The position numbers were made by a program, and so were the translations under genes. From NCBI GenBank assembly GCA_000421085.1, contig ATWE01000013.1:151322-215321 (forward strand): DNA of 64,000 bases, in the 5' to 3' direction. The notes below the pieces were generated by a model, which searched no databases, was not told where the DNA came from, and saw nothing but the letters and a program-made list of their open reading frames with translations. Origin of the DNA: Ensifer sp. USDA 6670 (lineage in GTDB: Bacteria > Pseudomonadota > Alphaproteobacteria > Rhizobiales > Rhizobiaceae). Below are positions 55,433 through 64,000 of the stretch, piece after piece (the first letter of the stretch is position 1; every line of letters starts with the position of its first letter).

Positions 55433-57802
55433 ATGGAAGATCGCCATCCTGGGATGCTTCGGGGTAGGCCTGTTTCGGCGAGCATCATCCGCTATCCGGG
55501 CAGTCAGGCGCTGCCGAAGGACACGGAACGATACCGATGCAAGGGTGGCGGCTCACTGGTCGTACGCGTCGAAGCGGGAGACCTGGTGACGGTCACCGAT
55601 GCCGAGGGCGGCCAGGCATGCGAGCTTTCCTTCGTTGACGAAAGCGGTCGCTTCCAGGCGGCAGGCCTCGGCGCGGCGTTCACCAATGCCGCCGAGGGCC
55701 TCAAGACCATTCTCTCCCGCGAAGAGGCGGGCATGCTGCGCATTCGCAGCGCGCTTCGGCGCCGCGGTGCCGATTTGGCCACGGCCGGCGCCCTGCGCAT
55801 CTTCGGGGAACGATCTACGCCGGGCAGCAGGGTCGAATTCACGATCGCGCTGAAGGGGCTGCTGATCGTTGCCGCACCCGCAGAGGCGATGTCGCCCGAG
55901 GCACAGGACACGGCAACGCCCATCGAGGTCAGGGTTCGCCGCAGCAGGGTGGCCCGCGACTATTCCTCCGCCTTGCCGGAGCCGCTGGCCGATCCGATCG
56001 AGGACATCCGCATCAAGGCTGCAACCGCTTCGGCCTATTTCGTGCGGGCCGGAGAATTCATACAGATCATCGACGTCTATGGCCGACAGTGCACGGACTT
56101 TCAGGCCTTTGCCGCCCGTAAGGTCGACAAGGGCCTCGACCTGGCTCTCGACTCAACCGTCACCCGTACCCTGCTAGGGCGCAGCTACCCGGCGCCGGGC
56201 CTGCCATCCAAGGCTTTCGATCGAGACTTCGAGCCGCTGGTGGAGATCGTACAGGACACGGTTGGCCGCCACGACGCTTTCGCCACCGCCTGCAATTCGC
56301 GCTATTACGATGACATGGGCTATCCCGGCCACGTCAACTGTACGGACAATTTCAACGCGGCGCTTGCGCCTTACGGCATTCCCGGCCGCAAGGGCTGGGA
56401 GGCGCTCAACTATTTCTACAACACCAATATCGACCACAACAATCAGCTCTATCTCGATGAGCCCTGGTCGCGTCCGGGCGACTACGTGCTGATGCGGGCC
56501 CTGACCGACCTCGTCTGCGTCTCCTCCTCCTGCCCCGACGATATCGACGCGGCAAACGGTTGGGATCCGACCGACATCCACGTCCGGACCTTTTCCGGAA
56601 AAGAGCAATTCTCACGAGCGGTAGCCTATCGCATGACACCCGATGCCGATCCCGAACTGACGCGTGAAACCGCCTTTCACCCCCGTTTCTCGGCGCTGAC
56701 GCGAGACTACGCTGAATATCGCGGCTATTGGCTGCCGAACCGGTTTTCGTCGGCGGGGCCGGTCGAGGAATACTGGGCCTGCCGGGAACGGGCCGCAGTC
56801 ATCGATCTCTCGCCGTTGCGCAAGTTCGAGATCACGGGGCCGGATGCCGAGGACTTGCTGCAATATTGCCTGACGCGCGACGTGCGCAAGCTTTCGACCG
56901 GGCAGGTCGTCTATTCCGCGATGTGCTACGAGCATGGCGGCATGATCGACGACGGCACCCTTTTCCGTCTCGGCGACAGGAACTTCCGCTGGATTGGCGG
57001 GGACGATTACAGCGGCATCTGGCTGCGCGAGCAGGCGGAGAAGAAAGGCTTCAAGGCCTGGGTGCGTTCCTCGACCGATCAGATGCACAATATTGCCGTT
57101 CAGGGCCCGAAGAGCCGCGACATCCTCAAGGAGATCGTCTGGACAGCACCGCGTCAGCCCACGATCGGCGAGCTCGAATGGTTCCGCTTTGCTGTCGGTC
57201 GCATCGGAGGCTTCGAGGGCGCGCCAATCGTCGTCTCGCGCACCGGCTATACCGGCGAGCTCGGCTACGAGATATTCTGCCATCCCAAGGACGCCCTGAC
57301 CGTTTTCGACGCGGTCTGGCGGGCCGGCGAGCCGCATGGGCTGAAGCCGATGGGGCTGGAAGCGCTCGACATGGTCCGCATCGAGGCGGGCCTGATCTTC
57401 GCTCATTACGATTTCGACGATCAAACCGACCCGTTCGAGGCGGGTATCGGCTTCACGGTGCCGCTGAAGTCCAAGCAGGACGATTTCATCGGCCGCGAAG
57501 CGCTGATCCGCCGAAAGGAAAACCCGCGCCACTTGATGGTCGGCCTCGACGTACAGGCGAACGAGGCGGTCGGCCACGGCGATTGCGTGCATGTCGGACG
57601 CGCACAGATCGGCGTCATCACCAGCGCCATCCGTTCGCCGGTGCTCGGCAAGACGATCGCGCTTGCCCGGATCGACGTTACGCATGCGACGGTCGGCACG
57701 CAGGTGGAGATCGGCAAGCTCGACGGCCAGCAGAAGCGCCTGCCCGCAGCCGTCGTGCCGCTGTCGCACTACGATCCGCAGAAGAAGCGGCCGCGCTCCT
57801 GA
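55433..57802 (+). CDS. tdm: Trimethylamine N-oxide demethylase Tdm (DUF1989 + GcvT domains)
   Basis: Converts TMAO to dimethylamine and formaldehyde, the latter caught by tetrahydrofolate, 789 aa. Residues about 20-390 hold DUF1989-type sequence, apparently as an N-terminal half-repeat (GDLVTVTDAEGGQACELSF) and a full copy. Cys287, Cys303 and Cys367 keep the 16- and 64-residue spacing of the zinc-binding cysteines known in Methylocella Tdm. Residues about 420-785 are an aminomethyltransferase (GcvT-like) domain with YSAMCYEHGGMIDDGTLFRL and SRTGYTGELGYEIF. It converges on tmm. An alternative is another DUF1989-GcvT demethylase, but the context strongly supports Tdm. Confidence 0.88.
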   Translation: MEDRHPGMLRGRPVSASIIRYPGSQALPKDTERYRCKGGGSLVVRVEAGDLVTVTDAEGGQACELSFVDESGRFQAAGLGAAFTNAAEGLKTILSREEAGMLRIRSALRRRGADLATAGALRIFGERSTPGSRVEFTIALKGLLIVAAPAEAMSPEAQDTATPIEVRVRRSRVARDYSSALPEPLADPIEDIRIKAATASAYFVRAGEFIQIIDVYGRQCTDFQAFAARKVDKGLDLALDSTVTRTLLGRSYPAPGLPSKAFDRDFEPLVEIVQDTVGRHDAFATACNSRYYDDMGYPGHVNCTDNFNAALAPYGIPGRKGWEALNYFYNTNIDHNNQLYLDEPWSRPGDYVLMRALTDLVCVSSSCPDDIDAANGWDPTDIHVRTFSGKEQFSRAVAYRMTPDADPELTRETAFHPRFSALTRDYAEYRGYWLPNRFSSAGPVEEYWACRERAAVIDLSPLRKFEITGPDAEDLLQYCLTRDVRKLSTGQVVYSAMCYEHGGMIDDGTLFRLGDRNFRWIGGDDYSGIWLREQAEKKGFKAWVRSSTDQMHNIAVQGPKSRDILKEIVWTAPRQPTIGELEWFRFAVGRIGGFEGAPIVVSRTGYTGELGYEIFCHPKDALTVFDAVWRAGEPHGLKPMGLEALDMVRIEAGLIFAHYDFDDQTDPFEAGIGFTVPLKSKQDDFIGREALIRRKENPRHLMVGLDVQANEAVGHGDCVHVGRAQIGVITSAIRSPVLGKTIALARIDVTHATVGTQVEIGKLDGQQKRLPAAVVPLSHYDPQKKRPRS

Positions 57803-57852
57803 ACCGATTTGGGAAATCCCACTCTGAGCCTTGCCGGTCGCGCAAGTGGAAC

Positions 57853-57882
57853 TATGCCCCTCCCACAGGTGGGAAGGGCATA
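57853..57882. repeat. Hairpin between convergent tdm and tmm
   Basis: TATGCCC-C-TCCCAC and GTGGGA-A-GGGCATA form a nearly perfect 14-pair hairpin with a 2-base loop in the 97-bp convergent gap. No U-tract follows on either strand. It resembles the GC-rich extragenic palindromes at 8953-9026 and 29664-29697. Confidence 0.65.
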
Positions 57883-57899
57883 CGCCGAGCCGAAGATCG

Positions 57900-59237
57900 T
57901 CACGTGCGCAGATATTCCTCCAGGGAGTCGTCAAGCGCTTCCACCCAAGGCGTGTGATGCTTGGGCGACATATTGCCCGTCATCAGCGACCGATAGGCAT
58001 TATCGCGAAAACCCATGATGTTTTCCGCCTTGTGGTGCTCCCATTTCATGAAGGTCCGGTTGACCCCGTCGATATCGAAGCTCGGATAGTCGGTTTCGGC
58101 GAGCAGTTCCTTCACATAGTCTCCCTGATACCAGATCATCTCCTCTGCATGTTCGAGCGTTTCCTCGCGGGCGCGCCACATGTCGAAATTCGCCTTCAGT
58201 TCCTCTTCCGGCGGCAGCTCGATGCGGCCCATCATGACGTCGCGCGCCCACCAGGCCTGCACGTCGAACATGTTGAAGGTGTAAAACTGATCCTGCATGC
58301 CGATGTAGAAAAGCTGCGGATTTTTGTCGAAAACCACGCCCTTGTAGAGATGGTCGGCCCAAAGGCGGTTGGCAGTCTTAAGCCTGAGTTCATCCGGCAG
58401 GAACGGAAAGTGGTGCTGGTAGCCGGTGCACAGGATCAGCGCGTCCACTTCCTTGGTCGAGCCGTCCGCGAAATGAGCCGTCTTGTTTTCGAGCTTAGTG
58501 AGCAACGGCCGTTCCTCGAAGTTTTCCGGCCAGTTGAAGCCCATCGGCTTTGAGCGGTAGCTCGTCGTTACCGATTTCGCCCCATACTTCCAGCATTGCG
58601 AACCGATATCCTCGGCCGAGTAGCTGCGGCCGACAATGAGAACGTCCTTACCCTTGAATTCCAGCGCATCACGGAAATCGTGGGCATGCAGAACGCGGCC
58701 GTTGAAGGTTTTCACCCCTTCGAAATAAGGGACGTGCGGTGTCGAGAAGTGGCCGCTCGCAACGACGACGTAGTCGAACTCCTCGTCATACATGCGGTCT
58801 TCTACGCGGTTATGAGCCGTAACCGTGAATTTTTTCGTCTCTTCGTCGAAGTGCACCATGCGCACCGGGGTATTGAAACGCACCCAGTCGCGCACATTCG
58901 CCTTCGCCACACGGCCCTTGATATAATCCCACAGCACCGCGCGCGGCGGATAGGAAGCGATCGGCTTGCCGAAGTGCTCCTCGAAGGTGTAGTCCGCGAA
59001 TTCCAGACATTCCTTCGGACCGTTCGACCAGAGGTAGCGATACATGCTGCCATGCACCGGCTCGCCATATTCGTCCAGTCCGGTGCGCCAGGTATAGTTC
59101 CACAAGCCTCCCCAATCGGACTGCTTTTCATAGCAGACGATCTCCGGAATCTCGGCACCCTTCTGGGCGGCCGACTGGAACGCCCGCAACTGGGCGAGGC
59201 CCGATGGACCGGCACCGATGACGGCGACTCTTGTCAT
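57900..59237 (-). CDS. tmm: Trimethylamine monooxygenase Tmm (bacterial flavin monooxygenase)
   Basis: NADPH- and FAD-dependent oxidation of trimethylamine to TMAO, 445 aa, the length of characterised Tmm. The FAD motif [17 protein letters not shown] is at the N-terminus; [18 protein letters not shown] and [11 protein letters not shown] are typical of Tmm; the FMO fingerprint is [13 protein letters not shown] (about residue 165) and the NADPH motif [12 protein letters not shown] (about 190). ATG 59237 with AAGGGGAA upstream gives the family N-terminus; a longer frame is not used. It is the last gene after dmmDABC. Confidence 0.94.
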   Translation of the reverse strand: MTRVAVIGAGPSGLAQLRAFQSAAQKGAEIPEIVCYEKQSDWGGLWNYTWRTGLDEYGEPVHGSMYRYLWSNGPKECLEFADYTFEEHFGKPIASYPPRAVLWDYIKGRVAKANVRDWVRFNTPVRMVHFDEETKKFTVTAHNRVEDRMYDEEFDYVVVASGHFSTPHVPYFEGVKTFNGRVLHAHDFRDALEFKGKDVLIVGRSYSAEDIGSQCWKYGAKSVTTSYRSKPMGFNWPENFEERPLLTKLENKTAHFADGSTKEVDALILCTGYQHHFPFLPDELRLKTANRLWADHLYKGVVFDKNPQLFYIGMQDQFYTFNMFDVQAWWARDVMMGRIELPPEEELKANFDMWRAREETLEHAEEMIWYQGDYVKELLAETDYPSFDIDGVNRTFMKWEHHKAENIMGFRDNAYRSLMTGNMSPKHHTPWVEALDDSLEEYLRT

Positions 59238-59304
59238 GACGCATTCCCCTTTTGCTTTTGTGAAGTTGCAATTGCATGCAGTCGTCTTGGCGCTGGAAAC
59301 GTCG

Positions 59305-60345
59305 TCAATCCGGGAATGTGCCGGGACTGGTCGGCGCGCCGTCATCAAATCTCGAAAGCCAGTCGATCGTGGTCTGGCGATAGCGCGTCAGGCCCTTGTA
59401 ATCGATGAGCTCAGGCGGCAGCGTGCTGAGCACGCGCGGAAAGCGGCGTGCCCATTTCGGGACCGTCACGAGCTCGTTCATATTCATCAGATAGCAGCGG
59501 ATGACGAAGAGGATGGCGTTCGAGCGCGGCAGGCGCCACAGGCTCTGCACCTCGACGCGCAGATGCACCTTCTCGCCCACGTTTTCCGGTGTGACCGACG
59601 CGCGGTCCGGACCCCATTTATGGTAATTTTCCGGACTGGTATCGAGGCGCGGATTGATCGTCATCGTCCAGTTGAAACGACGCGTAGGCTTGCCCTGCTG
59701 CAGGTTCAGGAGGAATTTCAGTGCGCGGTCGAAGACGCCCATCTGATGAGCGAGCGGCACCGGGCCGTGCCATTCCATGAAGTTCATGCCGATGTCGAAA
59801 TCGAGCGACCAGTCGGCCTGGGTCGTGACCATGCCGGCATCCATCCAGAGATTGCCGTCGCGCTGGTCGACGATGCAGAAGTCCCCCTGCGCCTGGCGGG
59901 TGATGTATTCGAGCGGTTCATAGGGAAGCGTCGAGCGATCGCCGAAGGTGAAGGTATCGTCGATGCCGAGCGGCCGGTTGATCCAGCGCCATTGATCGCC
60001 GTTCCTGATAAGCGTGAAATGTTCGGGAAAGCCGGCGGCCTGCTCCTCCATCAGAAGTTCCAGCGTATCCCATTGTGCCGTCATCATATGTGGCAACGCC
60101 TGGTAGCGCAGCGGGTCCTCTTTTAGAACCAGAGCCCGATCGTGCATCTCGGCGACGTAGTGTTCATCGACGTCGATCAGGCTCTCGAAGGCGGTGCCCT
60201 TCTGCCCCTTCAAATGCGGTTCCATGTTGACCGCGTACATGTATTCGTCGCGGTCGAAGGGAAAGGGAAAGCGCCGAATGTTTTCCGGACTGTTGCGATA
60301 GCTGAAATCGTCCCGGAACGTTTCCTGCTTGAAGGCGATTGCCAT
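59305..60345 (-). CDS. dmmC: Heme-dependent oxidative N-demethylase, dimethylamine monooxygenase subunit DmmC
   Basis: DUF3445 / heme-dependent oxidative N-demethylase family, 346 aa. The protein carries the family pattern [32 protein letters not shown] at the N-terminus and [20 protein letters not shown] near residue 285, with several conserved His, Met and Trp residues that could hold heme. It works with DmmA and DmmB to demethylate dimethylamine to monomethylamine. ATG 60345 follows AGGAGGAG. It is separated from dmmB by 109 bp containing two hairpins, unlike the tight spacing elsewhere in the operon. Confidence 0.87.
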   Translation of the reverse strand: MAIAFKQETFRDDFSYRNSPENIRRFPFPFDRDEYMYAVNMEPHLKGQKGTAFESLIDVDEHYVAEMHDRALVLKEDPLRYQALPHMMTAQWDTLELLMEEQAAGFPEHFTLIRNGDQWRWINRPLGIDDTFTFGDRSTLPYEPLEYITRQAQGDFCIVDQRDGNLWMDAGMVTTQADWSLDFDIGMNFMEWHGPVPLAHQMGVFDRALKFLLNLQQGKPTRRFNWTMTINPRLDTSPENYHKWGPDRASVTPENVGEKVHLRVEVQSLWRLPRSNAILFVIRCYLMNMNELVTVPKWARRFPRVLSTLPPELIDYKGLTRYRQTTIDWLSRFDDGAPTSPGTFPD

Positions 60346-60371
60346 GCCCGTTCTCCTCCTGATCGGCCGAT

Positions 60372-60444
60372 GGATTGTTTCGTCGAACAATCCAAATGTT
60401 TGAAACGAAGCATTTTTGGGCGGAAAACCGTTGGACGGTTTTCC
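60372..60444 (-). repeat. Two perfect hairpins between dmmB and dmmC
   Basis: GGATTGTT-6-AACAATCC (60372-60393) and GGAAAACCGT-3-ACGGTTTTCC (60422-60444) lie in the 109-bp gap. The second belongs to the same repeat family as the CGGAAAACCGTT...TTTTCCTG segment at 32138-32161. They may stabilise or attenuate the operon transcript; the first could also be an operator for a promoter of dmmC-tmm. Confidence 0.6.
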
Positions 60445-60454
60445 TGCAGCGGCT

Positions 60455-61420
60455 CTAGAGGTCGAGATGCAACGCCTTTCCCTCGAATCGGGAGACGCAG
60501 AGCATCACCTTTCGGCCGGAAGCCTTTTCTTCCTCGGTCAGATAGACGTCGTTGTGCAGCAGCTTGCCGTCGCAGAGGGCGACCATCGTTTCGCACTGCC
60601 CGCAGGCACCGCCGCGACAGAGAAAGGGCGCATCGATGCCGGCCGCTTCGATCGCCTCCAGCATGCTCTCGTGATGACCGACGTGGACGGTCCTGCCGGA
60701 GCGCGTCAGCTCGATCGAAAAGGGCTTGCCGGGCTGCGAGGACAGAAAGCGCTCGGAATGCAGGTTCTGCTCCGGCCAGCCAGCCTCCAGCCCGGTCGTG
60801 AGTACGCCGTCGATCATGCCCGCGGGCCCGCAGACATAGAGATGCGTGCCGAGCGGCTGGCTGTCGAGCAAGCGGGCGACCGGAATGCGATCGTTTTCGG
60901 CGTCGCAATAGATCTTCACCCGTTGCGGTCCATAGCGGGCGATGAGGTCCTCGCAATATGCGCCGCGGTCGCGCGTTCGAATGGCATAATGCATTTCGAA
61001 ACAGGCGCCCTCGCGGGAAAACTGCTCCATCATGGCGATGAAGGGCGTAATCCCGATGCCGCCGGCAATCAGCAGATGCTTTCGGCCACGCCAATCAGGC
61101 TGAAACAGGTTGACGGGATGGGAGACCCTCATTTCGTCGCCTTCGCGCACCTTTTCGTGCATGAAGGACGAGCCGCCGCGGGAATCCTCGACATGTAGCA
61201 CGCTGATCTCGTAGGCCGAGCAATCATATGGCGCCGACATCAGCGAATAGGCATTACGCCGGACGTGCCCATTGTCGTTCATCGAAACGATGACGTGGGC
61301 GCCACCGGAGAAATAAGGCATCGGCCGGCCGTCGCTGCGCTCGAAACGGAAGCGTTTGATGCGATGAGCGACCGGCGTCACCCGGGTCACTCGGACGGGA
61401 ATTTCGGTACCACCGCTCAC
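60455..61420 (-). CDS. dmmB: Dimethylamine monooxygenase reductase DmmB (PDR/VanB family)
   Basis: Electron-transfer subunit, 321 aa: an N-terminal flavin domain (FERSDGRPMPYFSGGAHVIVSM and RRNAYSLMSAPYD, the flavin-binding RxYS-like motif), a nucleotide-binding domain (LIAGGIGITPFIAMMEQF), and a C-terminal plant-type 2Fe-2S domain with FLCRGGACGQCETM (Cys-x4-Cys-x2-Cys) and a final Cys in MLCVSR. It carries electrons from NAD(P)H to the heme subunit. The ATG overlaps the dmmA stop by four bases. Confidence 0.9.
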   Translation of the reverse strand: MSGGTEIPVRVTRVTPVAHRIKRFRFERSDGRPMPYFSGGAHVIVSMNDNGHVRRNAYSLMSAPYDCSAYEISVLHVEDSRGGSSFMHEKVREGDEMRVSHPVNLFQPDWRGRKHLLIAGGIGITPFIAMMEQFSREGACFEMHYAIRTRDRGAYCEDLIARYGPQRVKIYCDAENDRIPVARLLDSQPLGTHLYVCGPAGMIDGVLTTGLEAGWPEQNLHSERFLSSQPGKPFSIELTRSGRTVHVGHHESMLEAIEAAGIDAPFLCRGGACGQCETMVALCDGKLLHNDVYLTEEEKASGRKVMLCVSRFEGKALHLDL

Positions 61421-62022
61421 AGGAACAACTCCTCCGGATCAGGGGCGCTGCCGGGTTCTTCCGCATCGATATTGACGCCCTGGAACGCGCCGAGGCGCCG
61501 CGAGTAATGGTCGCGTACGAGAAGCGGCAGACCGCAATGGCCGCAGGAAAAGGGGCTGTGGGTGACGTCCTCGGTGACGCCTTTGCAGTGGACACATTGC
61601 ACGCGACGCGCCAGCGAGCCGCGGTGTTCGGTAACGATCGAGGCATGGTCCATACCGTGATCGAGCGCCACCATCATAGCCTGGCCGATGAAGCCCTCCG
61701 TGCCGGCGATATAAAGCCGCGTCCCCATATGGGCGGTCGTCAGCGTCCCCCTGAGGCGGAAGAGCAGCGTCGCGATCGTCGGGGCTGCGAAGAACATATC
61801 GGTGCCAAGCGCGCGCAGCGCCTCGTCGTTTCCCTTGCCCTGCGAGCCGCGCGCGACATAAAGGATCTCGCTGCGGGATAGGGCCGTGTCGTCGAGTGCC
61901 GGCTTCCGGTCGAGGAGGGCATGGGCGCCCTCACCTTCCAGTGCGAAGATGTGCCGCCGGGCGCGCGGCTGGATGGAAAGTCCCGTATAGACCGGGCGGC
62001 TCTTAATGCCTTCGACAAGCAT
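61417..62022 (-). CDS. dmmA: Dimethylamine monooxygenase subunit DmmA
   Basis: A 201-aa protein matching the DmmA family in context and pattern. A zinc-ribbon-like four-Cys set near residues 143-160 (CVHC and CGHC) is the main visible feature; upstream are MGTRLYIAGTEGFIGQAMMVAL, a flavodoxin- or reductase-like stretch, and ALDHGMDHASI. It is the second gene of dmmDABC, 11 bp after dmmD, overlapping dmmB. Its biochemical role in the complex is less clear than that of the reductase and heme subunits. Confidence 0.83.
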   Translation of the reverse strand: MLVEGIKSRPVYTGLSIQPRARRHIFALEGEGAHALLDRKPALDDTALSRSEILYVARGSQGKGNDEALRALGTDMFFAAPTIATLLFRLRGTLTTAHMGTRLYIAGTEGFIGQAMMVALDHGMDHASIVTEHRGSLARRVQCVHCKGVTEDVTHSPFSCGHCGLPLLVRDHYSRRLGAFQGVNIDAEEPGSAPDPEELFL

Positions 62023-62033
62023 GGCCGCCTCCC

Positions 62034-63167
62034 CTAGCCCACGGCCGTCCTCTTCTTCTTCTCCGGATCGTCGAAGGTCAGCGTGTGGGCGATCGCTCTG
62101 GCGTTGAGGTTCTTGCCGTGCACCTCGAGCTTCGCGCCCTGGACGGCTTTGTCGACGTCCAAACGGGCAATCGCCATGGATTTCTTCGTCAGCGTCGAAT
62201 AGCTCGGGCAGGTGATCACGCCGACCTTCTTGCCCTCGGCATAGACTTCGTCACCGAGATCCGCCGGACCGTCGGCATCAATCAGCACGCCGAAGATCTT
62301 GAAGCGTTCCTTGCCTTTCAGGCGCGCATGCTCCTCGGCACCGCGGAAGCCCGTCTTGCCGGGGCTTACGGTGAAATCGAGGCCGAGTTCCCATAGGCTG
62401 TCGCCGGGCGGCTGGTCCGCGAAGGGATACATCTGCGAATTGTCGTAAGGATAAAATAGCAGGTAGCTTTCGACCCGCAGCATGTCGAGCACGCTGAAAC
62501 AGCAGGGGATGATGCCCATCTCCTTGCCTTCCGCGACGATGCGATCCCATATCATGACCGCATCCTGCCCGCGCACGAAGATCTCGTAACCACGCTCTCC
62601 GGTATAGCCGGTGCGTGAGATCATGACGGGAGCGCCGAAAAGCGTCGTCTGCATGTGGTGGAAATATTTAAGGTCTCGGATGCCCGGCACATATTTTGCG
62701 AGATAGTCGACCGCAAGCGGGCCCTGCAGCGAAAGATCATGCAGGTCGTCGTCGAACAGGACTGCGCAATTGCGTCCCGCAGCCTGCTTCACGATCTCCT
62801 CGTAGCCGGAGCCGGAGCCGTGGACCAGCATCCAGGAATTCGGGCCGGTGCGGTACACGATACAATCGTCGGTGAAATGGCCGCGATCGTTCAGCATGCA
62901 GGCATAGACGGAGCGTCCGGGATAGATCTTCGTCATGTCACGGGTGGTGATGTAGTCGAGCACGGCGATGGCATGCGGACCGACCAGGTGCACCTTCTTC
63001 AGGCCGGAAACATCCATGATCCCGGCCTTCGTGCGGATCGCGACATGCTCTTCGGACATGTCCTTCTCGTAGGTCCAGGCGGTTCCCATGCCGCTCCAGT
63101 CCTCCAGTTTCGATCCGAGAGCGCGATGCCGATCCGCCAAGGCGGAGAAACGCCAGGATAAAGCCAT
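62034..63167 (-). CDS. dmmD: GcvT-family aminomethyltransferase DmmD
   Basis: Tetrahydrofolate-binding protein of the glycine-cleavage T family, 377 aa. GcvT-type parts are visible: TKAGIMDVSGLKKVHLVGP near residue 45, YACMLNDRGHFTDDCIVYR, DLSLQGPLAVDYL, and SRTGYTGERGYEIF near residue 185. It probably catches the formaldehyde released from dimethylamine as methylene-tetrahydrofolate. It is the first gene of the dmm-tmm operon behind a good promoter, with GAGGGAA before the ATG. Confidence 0.87.
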   Translation of the reverse strand: MALSWRFSALADRHRALGSKLEDWSGMGTAWTYEKDMSEEHVAIRTKAGIMDVSGLKKVHLVGPHAIAVLDYITTRDMTKIYPGRSVYACMLNDRGHFTDDCIVYRTGPNSWMLVHGSGSGYEEIVKQAAGRNCAVLFDDDLHDLSLQGPLAVDYLAKYVPGIRDLKYFHHMQTTLFGAPVMISRTGYTGERGYEIFVRGQDAVMIWDRIVAEGKEMGIIPCCFSVLDMLRVESYLLFYPYDNSQMYPFADQPPGDSLWELGLDFTVSPGKTGFRGAEEHARLKGKERFKIFGVLIDADGPADLGDEVYAEGKKVGVITCPSYSTLTKKSMAIARLDVDKAVQGAKLEVHGKNLNARAIAHTLTFDDPEKKKRTAVG

Positions 63168-63208
63168 TTCGTTCCCTCTTTTTTCCCATACGGAATATTT
63201 ATTTCCTG

Positions 63209-63237
63209 AGTATATTCAGAATTCCGCGGGGAAGCAA
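63209..63237 (-). promoter_or_regulatory. Promoter of the dmmDABC-tmm operon
   Basis: On the minus strand TTGCTT (63232-63237), a 17-bp spacer and TATACT (63209-63214) make a good sigma-70-type promoter. The transcript would begin near 63202, giving a leader of about 35 bases to dmmD. The -10 is flanked by CTGA-N6-TCAG (63206-63219), a short inverted repeat that could be an operator. Confidence 0.55.
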
Positions 63238-63364
63238 GTCGGCCCGATTTTTTTTGTCGCGCCGCTGCGGCAGCGATTCGCACGCGTTGGTGCGCCTTAT
63301 CGCTCTGACGCGAGGTGCGGTAATGGCGGCGTTGAAGTAAGGCCGGCTCGGCCTGAAACCGTTC

Positions 63365-64000
63365 TCAGCCCATCCGTTCCGACGCATAGGAGCCCGGGCT
63401 CGGCGGGAAGACGACGACGCGGTTGCCGTTGATGAAGCAGCGGTGGTGGATATGGGCGTGCACGGCGCGGGCCAGCACCTGGCTTTCGACGTCGCGGCCG
63501 ATCGAGACGTAGTCCTCGGCCGACTGCGCATGGGTGATGCGGGCGATGTCCTGCTCGATGATCGGGCCCTCGTCGAGATCGGCGGTGACGTAATGCGCCG
63601 TCGCGCCGATCAGCTTCACGCCGCGCTCATAGGCCTGCTTGTAGGGGTTCGCCCCCTTGAACGACGGCAGGAAGGAGTGGTGGATGTTGATGATCTTCCC
63701 CGACATCTTCTTGCACAGCGCATCCGAAAGCACCTGCATGTAGCGGGCAAGCACGATCAGCTCGGCGCCCGTCTGCTCGACCACGTCCATCAGCTGGGCT
63801 TCGGCCTTCGGCTTGTTCTCCTTCGTCACCTTGATGCAGTGGAAGGGGATGTCGTGGTTGACGACCACCTTCTGGTAGTCGAAGTGGTTGGAAACGACGC
63901 CGACGATGTCGATCGGCAAGGCGCCGATCTTCCAGCGGTAGAGAAGATCGTTCAGGCAATGGCCGAAACGCGACACCATGAGCAGCACCTTCATGCGCTC
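63365..64000 (-). CDS. purU: Formyltetrahydrofolate deformylase PurU, C-terminal part
   Basis: Hydrolyses 10-formyl-tetrahydrofolate to formate and THF. The frame runs past base 64000 (it reads E-R before the Met at 63994), so the N-terminal ACT domain is outside. The visible formyltransferase-type domain has KVLLMVSRFGHCLNDLL, the catalytic region INIHHSFLPSFKGANPYKQAYERG and TAHYVTADLDEGPIIEQD (Asn, His, Asp). PurU genes often sit with one-carbon-releasing pathways; here it would recycle folate loaded by Tdm and DmmD. It is upstream of dmmD on the same strand. Confidence 0.93.
   Translation of the reverse strand, partial: ERMKVLLMVSRFGHCLNDLLYRWKIGALPIDIVGVVSNHFDYQKVVVNHDIPFHCIKVTKENKPKAEAQLMDVVEQTGAELIVLARYMQVLSDALCKKMSGKIINIHHSFLPSFKGANPYKQAYERGVKLIGATAHYVTADLDEGPIIEQDIARITHAQSAEDYVSIGRDVESQVLARAVHAHIHHRCFINGNRVVVFPPSPGSYASERMG

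Noticed and set aside
57853..57882. Bidirectional rho-independent terminator between tdm and tmm
   Set aside because: The hairpin is strong, but neither strand has a T-run after it, so I list it as a repeat instead of a terminator.

Overview
The window reads as ordinary high-GC chromosome from an alphaproteobacterium of the order Rhizobiales, most likely Sinorhizobium/Ensifer. This rests on the GC-rich code, the rhizobial type of tad/cpa pilus cluster, many extragenic palindromes of the rhizobial kind, and a gene order that from memory resembles the S. meliloti chromosome (no database was searched). No rRNA, tRNA, phage, insertion sequence or CRISPR array was seen.

Layout. (1) 1-4198: end of a peptide-binding protein and the YejB-YejE-YejF peptide ABC importer. 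(2) 4209-7930: a 2-hydroxyacid dehydrogenase, an NlpC/P60 hydrolase with an overlapping MarR-type regulator, and an M17 aminopeptidase. (3) 8063-20056: a complete Flp/Tad pilus locus. pilA-cpaABCDEF-tadBC lie on the minus strand; tadD, a secretin-N-domain protein and two TadE-like pseudopilins lie on the plus strand. Several CtrA-like boxes sit in its promoters. (4) 20279-29464: nucleoside salvage. deoB-add-upp converge on a tight six-gene operon that couples a nucleoside ABC importer to cdd, a purine nucleoside phosphorylase and deoA. (5) 29717-31951: a heavy-metal P-type ATPase behind a MerR-style promoter with a 19-bp spacer.

(6) 32188-45451 is a two-operon sugar-type catabolic system: four Gfo/Idh/MocA dehydrogenases, an enolase-superfamily protein, a DUF993 protein, a TIM-barrel isomerase, a CUT1 ABC importer and a TetR-family regulator. 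Both operon promoters carry the same 18-bp palindrome at the same place, just downstream of the -10. The substrate is unknown, and this is the best candidate here for an undescribed system. (7) 45482-50709: a GST-like protein, an SMP-30 lactonase, a GntR/FCD regulator, an IlvD/Edd dehydratase and a uronate-dehydrogenase-like protein, probably sugar-acid catabolism. (8) 50856-53309: phosphoketolase.

(9) 53414-64000 is a methylated-amine locus: an APC permease, Tdm (TMAO demethylase), Tmm (trimethylamine monooxygenase), DmmDABC (dimethylamine monooxygenase system) and the C-terminal part of PurU. Read together it gives TMA to TMAO to dimethylamine to monomethylamine, with one-carbon units passing through tetrahydrofolate to formate.

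Start codons were chosen from Shine-Dalgarno sites, overlaps and family-like N-termini. Promoter and operator calls come from reading the bases and are untested.
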